Assembly: GCA_030549775.1 (NCBI GenBank)
Contig: CM060175.1
Coordinates: forward strand, 2,976,564 to 3,040,563
DNA length: 64,000 nucleotides
Reading direction: 5' to 3'
Source of the DNA: Tamarix chinensis
Taxonomy: Eukaryota > Streptophyta > Magnoliopsida > Caryophyllales > Tamaricaceae
Position numbers and translations under genes: made by a program. Under the pieces are notes generated by a model, which saw only the letters and a program-made list of their open reading frames with translations, had not been told where the DNA came from and ran no database searches. This document shows positions 34,598 through 46,240 of the stretch, in pieces (the stretch's first letter is position 1; each line of letters opens with the position of its first letter).

Positions 34598-34927
34598 CTT
34601 GTTGCACGGGGACCGAGACGAAACGCAGAAACGACATTTATTAAAAAATTAAGAAACGGGGATAACAGAAAATATTATATATATATATATATATATATTA
34701 TATTTTAAAAAAAAATAGATTAAATTTATTAAAATTAAGAGAGAAAAATCTTATATTAGTTAATTTTAATTATTAATAATTTTTTTAATAAAAAAAATAA
34801 TTAAATAATATTTTTTTAATAAAAATATTAATTAAATAATTTTAATATAAATTTTATTCCGAAAACATTTCCGAGAAGTTTCCGAGATAAGGGAACGACA
34901 CCTATCTGACGTCCCGGTGCATCACAG
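34598..34927. mobile_element. Small non-autonomous DNA transposon, 330 bp, 9-bp TSD
   Basis: CTTAGGAGC occurs directly on both sides (34589-34597 and 34928-34936). The ends are inverted: CTTGTTGCACGGGGAC on the left and CTGTGATGCACCGGGAC read from the right. The interior is AT-rich with a (TA)n run (about 34676-34698). No coding capacity. A 9-bp duplication suggests a Mutator-like element; an 8-bp reading of the duplication would suggest hAT. Confidence 0.8.
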
Positions 34928-34936
34928 CTTAGGAGC

Positions 34937-35470
34937 GGTCTTGAGGCAAAAATAGAACCGACAAGGATTTTGTTTGGATTCACTGTCTCAGTGAAAGAAC
35001 TTATGATTAAAGTATTACTTAAAAAATAGTTCCAAAAAATGATGTTTAATCTTTTTTCTGAATTTTTTATACAAAAAAACATGCATAGCTAATTATTGAA
35101 ACTTTCAACAAGTAAAGTAAATCAATAATATATAATAAATGTATAACATTATTTTAAACAAAAATAAATAATGCACAATATCAATAATATGTTTGATGAA
35201 ACCCCAAATACTCTTAGCACCCTTGTCAAGCAGAACGTCAATAATCCTTTAAAAATAATTAATTATCTTTGTATTTTTATTTTGTAGGATAATCAAGAAA
35301 ATTAACAAATTAACTAAGAAAGCGGGGATAAGGATCTAATACTGTTGCTATAAAGAAACGAGATTCTGTTGCTGAGAAGAAATATTCGAGTTTTAAGATT
35401 ATTAGCAATAATAATAACATTATTGACCAATTAACTAAATTGTATTATTATTATCTTGTAAAATGGGTAT
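34937..35470. other. AT-rich intergenic DNA
   Basis: No gene, repeat structure or RNA gene could be recognised. Confidence 0.5.
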
Positions 35471-36020
35471 TAAGCAGCTAGTCAAATTGGGACTTTCCTA
35501 ACCCGTCATTAAGCCACTATCAATTCCCCACATCAGCCTTTAATCTTACCATAACCCAAGCCCAAAAAAGGAGTGGATGAAATTAAGAACCCAAGGCCCA
35601 AACCTCACACATACTCATCAGGTCAAACGCGGCCTTAAAACCGCTCCTTCATTCTCGGCCAAAGTCTTCTGCTTCCTTCGATCGTCCCCTCCACCGTTTA
35701 CTACGCCCCATAATACCGCCTTCTTCGTCACTCACATGACCCCCATTAATCCACTCTACCGCTCCTCCTTTTCGACCGTTGTCCAGCTTTCGACTCCCAT
35801 TAATTCTTGGCTAGTTGTTGCCCTATTTAAAGCTTCCATCTTGATGTAAAAGAGCACAACTTACTCGATTAATATTTCAGTTTATGAAATAAAGATATCT
35901 GCTTGATTCTTATGATTTGTATCGTTTATTGACGGGATTCCGGCAAATATGTTATTCTCTATTTGGAGAATTAGTTCGAGCAGTCCCGATCACCCTAACT
36001 CTATCTCTATTCGGTTGACT
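35471..36020 (+). other. GC-richer island, possibly an LTR or other promoter
   Basis: Base composition jumps compared with both flanks. It contains a 90-codon frame (35577-35849) of unknown kind, a TATA-like CTATTTAAAGC at about 35823, and then GATTCCGG and CGAGCAGTCCCGATC words of the sort seen in LTR leaders. I could not find matching ends, a primer-binding site or a duplication, so the class stays open. Confidence 0.3.
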
Positions 36021-36360
36021 ATTGCGATTGTTATTACGTTTTTTTCAAAACCCATTAGGGGGATTCATCTCAATGCTATTACTAAATTTATATTGTGACA
36101 TAAAATTTATTAACTAATCTATTCCTAGATTATAATTAAACCTTATTTATTAAATTAATATCTTTGTAATTCATTATTTTTTGAAAATTACTATTAATTT
36201 TTTATTCATTTATACAACAAACTATACGCATGATTGATGTTTAAATATTAATTATAAAAAAATACTATCCATATACATCAATTTTTTGGTGGTCATTTCG
36301 AGAAAACAATTTAATTCTATTCAATAAATTATAAATTAGATATATAATATCAATACAATA

Positions 36361-36394
36361 ATATGTGGATTCCAATAAACAAGAAAAAAAATAG

Positions 36395-36432
<38 letters not shown>

Positions 36433-36466
36433 CTATTTTTTTTCTTGTTTATTGGAATCCACATAT
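36361..36466. repeat. 106-bp perfect palindrome with (AT)n centre
   Basis: ATATGTGGATTCCAATAAAC at 36361 is mirrored exactly by GTTTATTGGAATCCACATAT ending at 36466. The next bases (AAGAAAAAAAATAGTT) are mirrored as well, and the middle is a TA run. Each arm is 53 bp with no mismatch, and symmetry ends abruptly on both sides. Confidence 0.95.
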
Positions 36467-37726
36467 CTTACTCGTAAGATAAGATAGATTTTATGTTTAA
36501 AATTTGATTTTGTAATATAAAATCATTTTAAATATTATAGAAATATAAAATAATATTATTTTGTTATTATATCAAGTACATGGCCATAGTTTTCATCAAT
36601 AAACTAAAAGAGCATGCATCAACTTCCTACAATATTGATAAAAGAAGCTCATTATTCAACTTTCTAAAGAACTCTTTCATATTTAGTTCATTAAAAGAAA
36701 ATATGTATTGGAAAATATCTCCTAAGAAATTAGTGTTTGACCTACCTTCAACTTCTTTAATAATAGATTTTATAGCTAATTTTTGGTATGCCTTTAAGTT
36801 TAGAATGATTTGTCTAATTTTATAGCTAACATTTTATAATTTTATCTAGTTTTTATGTCCTAAATTTTATAATTTATGAGTATGTTATTACATTTGGTAT
36901 AATTTAGTTAAAGTATCAGTTATGTTTGTTGTTATGAATTTTTGTTTATATATCATTCCATATATATTTATGATTATGGTTGTAGATCTGAATATGTTTT
37001 TAGTATGCTTAATTGAAATGTAGATTTTAATCTATAAAAATACATTTGTTGATATGAGTAGGTTATTAACATGTGTTGAGTGCTACTATAAATTTGTTAA
37101 GGATATTGCAAAGTTAAATGTTATATCATGAGATTAGTATATTAGTTATATTTAATAGTAAAATTTGACTCTTGTAGATTGATGGGAAATGAGTTATACA
37201 TTTGTGTAAATTTAATGAATTAGATAGTGTTAATAATTGTCTATCAAATGCAAAAAAGGTAATGCTCTCAATGTCTCATTTTGTTGTATTAACAAAATTA
37301 TATGATATGGATGTATGTGGTAACTTATTAAGTTGGTTATTATTAGCCTGAGGTGAAGAGAAGCAAGGAGTAAATATATGAAATAGAGGCATCCCTTTTG
37401 AAGTAGTAGAAAAACCTTTACTTTTAAGACATTAGAGTACATAACATGCCAATAAAGTTAGATATTGACTACGTACTCGGTAATTTCTAGGGTTTGTTTG
37501 TAAGGGTGCAAAACACTAGATCCATATATCTCGAAACCATAAAATGGATCATCTAATCATTAGTCAAATTTTCATTTTACTATACTAATAAAGAAGTTGT
37601 TGTTATGTTTATAGTCTATATTTTTGTGACATTTTTTATTTTCTAAACTATTCCAAGTGATGCAATGTAATTTTACTAAACTTGTAAATAATTTTGGAAA
37701 GCAATTGGACTATGCATGGAGTTTGT
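36467..37726. other. AT-rich intergenic DNA
   Basis: No supported gene. An 81-codon frame at 36580-36825 has no recognisable motif and the composition of its surroundings. Confidence 0.5.
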
Positions 37727-39610
37727 TGGAGTAATACCTCATATTCTTGAGAAATCTAAGTTATTTAGGATTGGTATTGGGTGTTCATTATATTTCGTTC
37801 AGGACTCGTCATTTTTTTGGGTTATGTGCTTTATTAAACTTTTGAGCCACTTTTGCCCCTTGAAATTTTTTGGCACACTTCTCTAATGTGAATATTTGAA
37901 ATCGCCATATTTTTCTAAATTTCCTAGACCTTTTTTCAAAATGCCAAACCCAGTTGCTGACAAAAAAGACATTATTCATGCCCCCAGTTACCTTATTTTA
38001 GCTTTTTGGGCAACGTTAAGCCTTTTCGGGTTATCAAAATTTCTCTAAACTTTGAAAATTATCTTATTTTAGTGCCTTATATCTTTTAATAACTTACAAA
38101 TTTTGTAAAACCAATTTATAATCTTTTGGGCCAAAATATATATTATTGGGCGTGTATACATCATCAAAACCAATCTCTTCGTGCGTTCAGTCTTAAACTG
38201 TGGGAATGAATCTCCACCACTAATTGTTGACGAGGATGAAAAAAAACTTATTTCTCTCCCTAAATGGTGCACCACATCCACTCCATTTCACCTTGATATT
38301 CTTATAGAATATATAATAAAACTTAATAATTGAGTTATCTAGTAAATTACCAACCTACCCTCAACTGCTTCCACAATTGCCATCATTTTTTCTCCCTTCT
38401 CCCCCACCAAAACATCCTCTCTTTTCCTTACCCAATTTCATGAATTGACATCATTCTTCTTGCTCCTCCATTTTTGATCCATAAGCTTCAAATCTTCATC
38501 TTTTTGGTTGTTTCTTCTTCTCTTTCATTTCTACTTGTTTTCCAACTCTTTTTCCTTGATATTTCTCTAAGTTTTCATAGGTATTTTGTGGGTATTTGAG
38601 GACTTAAGAGTTAGTCTCGATTCTACATTTTCTTAACTACTTTGGAGCTAGTTAAGGTAAGACTATTGCTTTACTACATATAAGCATAAGATTATATTTT
38701 TGTGGCTTTATTTGTGTTATAGTGGGTTGTGGGTATTTCAGCCAAATTAGGATTTTTGATATTGTGGTTGTTTTGTTAAACTGATGATGCTGTGTTGAAA
38801 TTGGTAATTTATAGATTAACTTTGAAATATAACATGTTATGATTTCATGATCCTAAGTATGTTTTATTTTTTTTTATGGAAGGTGAGGATGATTTAAGGG
38901 GTTTTGTTTTAATGTGTGTTTTTTCAAATTCATTATACCATGTTGTAGATCAAGTGATTAAGATAACATTTAATGTTTAACTTGTTTATATCCAAGTTTG
39001 TTTGATATTTCTTTTTATCAAAAAGAATATTAGGAAGATTTAGGCATGAATTTTGTGTTTTGATAATTTTGGGGTTGGATCTAAGATCTAATCATACAAC
39101 GATGATCCTTGTAAATTGTTGGCCAATTTTGGTATATATTATGCGAAGTAATAATCAAGTTTTTAAGGTCTTAATTTTAGTTAAGGTTTTGGAAACTTTA
39201 GAATGTTATTCTCGATCTTAGTGATATTCAAAGTGTTCATGGCTAATGGTACCATAACTATCCTAAGTAGGATTTAAATTTGGATTAATTATGTTGATGA
39301 TAATTATTTTCACTAAATTGAATAATAAAATAATTTTTTATTTTTAACATAATTATGTGTAAATGGTCAACCTTTCACCATTTACCATTAACTTTGATCA
39401 TGGGAATAGTAAATTCTAGTAAGTTCCTATAATAACATATTTTTTTAATTTTCATTTTTGAGCTTCTCACTATAAAACTATACTTCCTTCAGGGTATGAA
39501 TAGTATTTTTTTTATTAAAAAAATTGACTTGAGACCTTGTTTTGGCTTGATTAAGCTAATTATATCATTTAAATGAAAATTTTAAGGTGAGAAAAAAATA
39601 GGGTGTTACA
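37727..39610 (+). mobile_element. LTR-T copy A3, internally deleted (1.9 kb)
   Basis: Begins with GAGTAATACCTCATATTCTT and ends AATAGGGTGTTACA. Its body is the reverse complement of about 47350-49278 in copy B4; for example CCATTTACCATTAACTTTGA near 39385 matches 47610-47660. The last 35 bp match the outer end of B4 (45286-45320), so the 2 kb between, including the tandem-repeat slot, are deleted. A TATA-like ATATAATAAAA lies near 38308 with a pyrimidine-rich leader after it (38340-38560) and an AAGGTAAGACT donor-like site near 38654. No clear target duplication was found. Confidence 0.7.
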
Positions 39611-40302
39611 ATTGATGTATGAGTTTTTAGTGGAAAAAAGCTTAACGCATTTAAAACAATCAATGTAAAATCAAAATCTTGCTAGTGTGGGTGCACTCAT
39701 GTCTTGTAGGTAATAAATTCAAATAAAAAGATACTTATATTGTAATCTTAATATATAATATATTTGGCTTCAACAATTTGTCAGATCTAGACTATTAAGC
39801 ATTTATCATTACATAATCTTTATATGATCAACCTCAAATTAAAAGTTTTAAGAAGTGGAAGATATTTAAACAATTAATAGAGATACTACAAAAGAGGAAG
39901 GACTTTGAACAAAATATTAGTTTGGTAATAGATCCGTGTATTTTATTTGAAATATTATTCATAAAATCTTAAATGGTGTTACGACATGTTGTTATAATAT
40001 TATTCAATTGGTTCCAATTGAACATGAGATGAGAAAATTGGTTGTGAATGAAGTTTATGTTGAAAATTTGTCTTCATCTTCATCATAAAAATTGGTATGA
40101 TATATTTTTAGATACAATTATGTGTATTTCAATCAACTTATTTTTCTCTCTATACATAAGTCCTTGTACTAATATTTATTTTGTTTTCATTGTATTCTCA
40201 ATAGCACCTTTCACTTCCTAATTGGAATTTAAAGATCCAAGAACTAGAAATTAAATATAATTTATTACAACAAGATCATGGTGTATGTTTAATATTGTAT
40301 AA
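39611..40302 (+). other. Pre-insertion host DNA, left part
   Basis: DNA that lay next to 52628-52678 and 59589-60519 before copies A4 and A5 inserted (see their duplications). Several short open stretches are present, but I recognise no family. It may be an older transposon remnant. Confidence 0.4.
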
Positions 40303-40562
40303 GGTTGTGTAACACCTTAAAATTTTATAACCTTTATTTTTAAGTACTTAATATTTTATTCAAAAATTAATCCTAAACCTTGCATTAATTATTTTTTAAC
40401 CCTTAAATTATAACCCAAACCAATTATTAAATAATTTACCTTAGTTATTTATCTTTCCTTTTTCTTTAACCCTTACCCTTAACTAGTTATGTAACACTCC
40501 CAAAATTCACTCTTGAAAAAATTTTCGATTAAAATAATAGAACTTGGAAAATATTACTGCCA

Positions 40563-40607
40563 CATCTAACACAAGAAAAATTTCCACCATCTATCTCATG
40601 CTAGATG
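40563..40607. other. Subterminal hairpin of B3
   Basis: CATCTAACACAAG pairs with CTCATGCTAGATG, with mismatches. It is 45 nt long and about 75-115 nt from the unit end, the same length and place as in A2 and A4. Confidence 0.6.
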
Positions 40608-41354
40608 AAAGGCTAAAACCTATCAAACAAAATTTCAAACAACATCTATGATGTGAGGATAAACTCCCACAATGAGATATCCACAGGTAGATGACAAGTG
40701 AACAACTTCACTGAATAAAATCATTGCTGAATCAATCAGCAGAACATGCGAAATAAACCTAGATTTTAAAAGCTTATTATAGTACGAGGAATTAAAATTC
40801 AATTACAAAGCCCTTGAAATTTTAAATACAATACTTGAAACTTTCAAAATTAAATATGGTTAAACAAGACAAATCCCGATGGATCAAATTTCGGATTGCC
40901 TACTCTCTCAAGTCAAGCCTTCCACCCTAAAACAATATCCGATCTCAAACCTGCACAAGAGGTCTACTCCCCACCATTAGTGGATCATCACAGGACCCAT
41001 TCAACCAAGGTAGTATTAGTATGGGTCCAATACTGAGTAAATCCCACTACCCTACCTTATGGGAGAGACATAAACTACAACATCAAGTGCATATTGAATC
41101 ATGGTGCATTACGTTGATACACGATTATGAATACTCAATACCCACATCATAAATCCTACCATACCCATATAATAACATGCAAAATACATGTAACATCCTA
41201 TTTAAACATGTAAGTGTGGTAGGACGGAAATGTAAAGTAGCTCATGTGCCTTAGGTAGGAATAATCCATATTATTAACAACTCATTACATGGCCACACAA
41301 TTTCGGATGCAAACATCTTAAACTAATAAGAGATTCAGATAAACCAACCTGACA

Positions 41355-41780
41355 TTTATGGACAATGTTAAACCAACTAATCGAGCATTTACCAAGCGAG
41401 CATTTATAGGCAATGCCAAACCACACCAAACCAAATCAATTTGGCATTTATGGACAATGCCAAACCAAACCAATTGGGCATTTATGGGCAATGCCAAACT
41501 AAACCAAACCAAACCAATTGGGAATTTATGGACAATGCCAAACCAAACCAATTGGCCATTTAGCCCCCCGAACATTACTCAGGGACATGTTCAGCCCCAA
41601 GCATTACTTAGGGACATGCTCAGCCCCAGATATTACTTAGGAACATGTCCAGCCCCAAACATTACTTAGGGATATGTCCAGCCCCGAGCATTACTTAAGG
41701 ACATGCTCAGCCCCGGACATTACTCAGGGACATGTTCAGCCCTAGACATTACTTAGGGACATGTCCAGCTGCGAGCCATG
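41355..41780. repeat. Two adjacent minisatellites in the B3 slot
   Basis: 41355-41560 holds about five units of GGACAATGCCAAACCAAACC plus GGCATTTAT, with variable A/C-rich expansion. 41572-41780 holds seven units of about 30 bp of the ACATTACTTAGGGACATG plus TCAGCCCC type. Frames crossing them are artefacts. Confidence 0.92.
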
Positions 41781-43979
41781 ATTCAAACACATTCAACACC
41801 TAGTTACGCTAAGGGAGGCATTAAATTATTAACATTCATTCATATCATCTCATAATGCACCATGCAGCTAGAAAACCATAAAGTGTGCTCCATCTCTTGG
41901 CAAACAATTCATGACACACATTAAGATGCTTTCCAATCAATTAATCAAGATATATATATTACGATCTTTAACATATCTTTCACTTATCCTTCCTTGAAGG
42001 TAAAAACCTTAACATGCTTTGTTACTTAATCATATTTGTAACATGCTCTTTTACTTAATCATACTCCTAAATAGAAAATGCAATCCCATTCCAACACGTG
42101 TAAGCACATTCATCCTCCTCAAAAGAATCAAATAGTCCTATCATGCACATTTTTACCCTAACATGCTCAATAATAAGCCAAAGTATGAATTACTTAAACC
42201 TCATGATTATACAAAGCATCATACAAGGCATATTATATGTTTGACATACCGACCCATGTGAGTCACACACTTTCACCTCTTAACACACATGCACAACGAT
42301 CCATCCTCACGAAACACCCATAAGTGGAGGTAAGTAGAGACTTACCTAAATCTGATGCTAGCTAAGCAAATTGAGAAGAGAGAGAGCTATCAAGAACTAG
42401 ACAATCCACAAGGAAATTTTCTTATATCACCGATAGAAATCGGAAAATAGGTTAGAAACTATCTTATAAATCAATAATTCAAATATTATAATTAAATCCA
42501 TAAAAGGAGACACAACCGATCTTTCTTGAAAAACTTGTCCAAAACCTAGGACTCAAGAGTATAGCTATATTAATATTTAAGCTTAAATATTACTCAAATT
42601 GGGTTAAATACATATCACTTGAAGTATTTTAAATTGATTTGGAAGCTAGGGAAATGACAATAGATTATAAGTTATTTTATCGAAAATGATTTACTAGTTA
42701 GGTTTTACAACCCAAAAGATGAACCAACCATTTGCAAAGAACCAAATCGAACCCGATAAGATAAAAACATAATTCAAATGATTTAAAAGTTAAAGCCAGA
42801 AATTGATTAGATAAAATACGCATAACATAATCAATTTTATAAAACCATATCCGACAAATCAGGGTTTTTAATGCTCGAGATACGAACTGACTAATTAACT
42901 TTTATTATCTCAAATTGATAGCTTAATAGTACAATTAAACTAATTTTAAATAAATCTAGATAATTAATATCAACAAATTAATCTTCTAATTAGCCTATTC
43001 AAGATGATCCGTTTTCAAATTTTGGGTTTTAAAGTCCACGACACAAACTCGGATAGTTCAAATCAATTAATTTAAACTGAAGGTATTAGAATGCAATTAG
43101 GATCATTTCAACTATTTCTATAAATTCAATTTTAGAAAAACAATTATACAAATGATCAATTTCATAATTTTACTTAAAATTCTAGGGTTTTAGGCCCGAA
43201 AATACAATCTAGTTGAATTATATTAATTTATTTAAATTGAATGTTTAGAAATGCAATTAGACATATTCTATAACATATCATATAATAAATTGCTCAAAAC
43301 TAATAAAAGAAATACCCAATTTAGCATAATTAGGGTTTTTGAGCCCGGAATGCAAATCCGATCAATTCTTACTAAAAATATGTTAAGTGATAGTTCAGAA
43401 TTAAAATTAAATATATTCGGATGTAAATTATATAATCCATTGAATAAAACAACCCGATTACACTATTCAATTTAGTTCCCTAAGACTTTTGACCTAAATA
43501 TCTAATTCTGATCAATTTTATACAATTTTCCCAAATCAACACTTCTAATATGAAATTACATACATTTCAAATGATATTATAAAATCAATTGAGTGAAATG
43601 ACTTGATTATACAATCCAATTTCATCACACACGAATTTTGACCTAGAAAGTCAATTCCGATTAATTCCACATAATTTTCTCAAATTGACCGTTCCGACAT
43701 GAAATTAGATACATTTTATAGCATATTATAAAATCAATTTACTTAAAATAGCTTAATCGGATGAATCTGAAAAATTTGAGCATAACCAGGCCAAAAATTC
43801 AATTTTCACAAATCAACCAAATACATTATAATTAACCACTCTAAATCAATCATACAACATATATATACATAATTACACAATCAATTTAGCTTATCATAAG
43901 CTAATTCATACTCAATTAATTAAATCAAGGATTAAGGTTTTTAGAAATTTATACCAAACAAAAATTAGTAAATCGGAAT

Positions 43980-44335
43980 AAGGGAAGGCTGGAGAAGCTT
44001 TGTCAGAGGTTAAGGACAGCTCGCTGACAGCCAGCAAGGCTCGTCGTGGCCGGATAGCGGCACAACCTGCGCTGCTGCTCGATGCTACCCCTGCTGTGGT
44101 TTGCTGCTGTGGCTGCTCGAGGTTGTTGCTTGTTGCGGTGGTGTTGGCAGTGGCATCGTTGGTGGCAACTGGTTGGAGGTTGGATGGCAGGGTGAAGCAA
44201 GGAGGAGGTAGCTGGGGTTGGAGCTTGGGTGCAGGGAGCAATGCGAACGGGAAAGAGGAAAAGATAAGGAAGAGAAGAAGAGAGAAAAAGAAAAGGAAGA
44301 GGTGGGTCGGTCGGGTACCGAGGCTTGGGATTTTT
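43980..44335 (-). other. GC-rich leader of B3 with a short Pro/Ala/Thr-rich frame
   Basis: A GC-rich island in AT-rich DNA. Read on the minus strand it starts pyrimidine-rich (44335-44230) and then encodes a 109-codon frame (44241-43912) rich in Pro, Gln, Ala and Thr. The equivalent leader position in other copies has unrelated low-complexity frames, which argues against a conserved protein. I treat it as a transcribed leader rather than a gene. Confidence 0.45.
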
Positions 44336-45372
44336 TTAATACAAGTATATAATAAATTACTAAATATATAAAATTATTATTGGAAAATTTTATCTAAAAT
44401 TTGTTTAACGAAAATTATTTTATAAGGATCTGAACATATAAAATCAATATAAGAGCCACATAAAGATTATCGGAAATGTTTTTTGAAAAATTACCAACGA
44501 ACGTAAAAATTTATATTGTTTACAAAAATACATTATAATGCCTTGAAAAATTATTTAAAAGCACATATGAAAATATTTAAGTCAAATTCTAATAAACCGA
44601 GACTAATTAAAATAATTTCCGAATCTAGTTTTTCGCAAACCAAAAATGGTAAAATGGAAGAAAATTAATTTTGGAAAGACATTCATAAATAAGCTCCAAA
44701 ATATTTTTAATTTAAAACTTTTCAAAGATCTTAACGACTTTGAAAACGAATAAATGCAAAGTCGGAAATATTTTCTACGGATAAAATCATTAAAATAAAT
44801 TTGATTATTTTAAACGGAAATTTTATAACTTAAATAAGATATATATCATTAACAAAATATAACTCCAAAACAAAGTTGTAATTACACAAAGAAGTTATAA
44901 TCGAAAAATGAATATAAAAATATTAAAAATCAAAATGCTAGAAAGAAAGGAAATACATATTTTTAACTAAAAATCAAAATCATATAAATATAATAAAATC
45001 ATTGTCATAAACGAATTTATCTAAAATGATCCGCAACGATAACGATTAATTAAATTCAATTATGAAGTTGAAATTGTCGATAAATCTATAAAACGAATCA
45101 TAACTAAAATAATTAAATGTTTACATTAAATTACGCTAATAAAATAATTAAACTTAATAAAATTGTATTTAAAAAAATACGGAGTATTACAATTATTTTT
45201 TCTAGTTCGGTTTCCTAATCAAAAAGATTAAACTAACCAAACTAACACTAACGCTAAACCAAACTAATCCTAATCTAACACTCCATGTAGCACCCTCATT
45301 AATCTCAACTTAAATTTTTTGTTTAAAAGATATAATGTGGAAGAAAAACCAACGAATGGGGATGAAACAATT

Positions 45373-45422
45373 GTATCAAACATAGCAAAAGGTGTGTATA
45401 ACACCTAACTTATGCTAGATAC
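45373..45422. other. Subterminal hairpin of B4
   Basis: GTATCAAACATAG pairs imperfectly with CTTATGCTAGATAC. A second short stem GGTGT with ACACC sits in the loop. The position matches the other copies. Confidence 0.5.
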
Positions 45423-46014
45423 AAGGTTGGGTATAAAACTAGAAATAATGTTAAACCTTACCAACCATTTTTTAAGTATACTCATCCAAAATGAGTTGCA
45501 ACCACAACAAACTCTCAGAAGCTGGGGATGGTATTTAAGTACAAGGGGAGAAGATACAAAAAAGTTAATCCAAAATAACCAACAAAACAAGAACATTAGA
45601 TAGCCCGCACACCCACCTTAGACTTGGGTCACCTTAGAGGGGACCTTCCAACCACTCCTATAAGGTATATACTACCCATTGAATAAGAACATGTTCATAT
45701 AATGAATTCATAAAATATTGATGCATACTAAGTAATATCTAATTATCACACATAATCATTTTTCATATAAAATCATGACATAACAAATATCTTCCATAAA
45801 TAACATAAGTTCACATGTAACACTTCCACAATAAGATGAAGACATGCTATACACAGAACCATCACCATAGATAATCATGTTCTCATAGACAACGTCATAT
45901 GTACAAATCATACCATAATCATAGTACACCATTCTCACATAATATAACATAACAAACTCATGTGTAAATTCATCATAATAATTGTACAATCATACAATAA
46001 TAAGAATAGTGCAC

Positions 46015-46240
46015 ATAATACCCTTACCAACACAATAACAATGGTAGTACACAATGGTAACTACCGACTCTCCAGAACATGGGTAGTGCATATAATGCAA
46101 CTACAAAACTAATCACAATGGCAAGAGTAGTGCACATAATGCAACTATCGATGCACAATTCAACAATCAAGGGTAGTGCATATAAGGCAGGTACTAACCC
46201 ACAACTCAACAATCAAGGATAGTGCACATGAGTCATCTAT
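46015..46240. repeat. Slot repeat of B4 (GGTAGTGCATATAATGCAAC type)
   Basis: Four or more diverged units of about 60 bp containing GGTAGTGCAYATAAKGCA and CAACTAYC. Single related units recur at about 46480. It is unrelated in sequence to the slot repeats of B2, B3 and B5. Confidence 0.75.

Larger units (their letters stand above)
40490..45191 (-). mobile_element. LTR-T copy B3, antisense (4.7 kb), nested in A4
   Basis: Runs from TGTAACACTCCCAAAATTCA to CGGAGTATTACA on the plus strand, with the hairpin at 40563-40607, two minisatellites in the slot (41355-41780) and a GC-rich leader at 43980-44335 read on the minus strand. A donor-like AGGTAAGT on the minus strand lies near 42346. The unit interrupts the first 300 bp of A4. 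Its flanks AGTTA and ATTAT do not match. Confidence 0.75.

Noticed and set aside
36580..36825. An 81-codon open frame.
   Set aside because: No motif, no start context, AT-rich like its surroundings.
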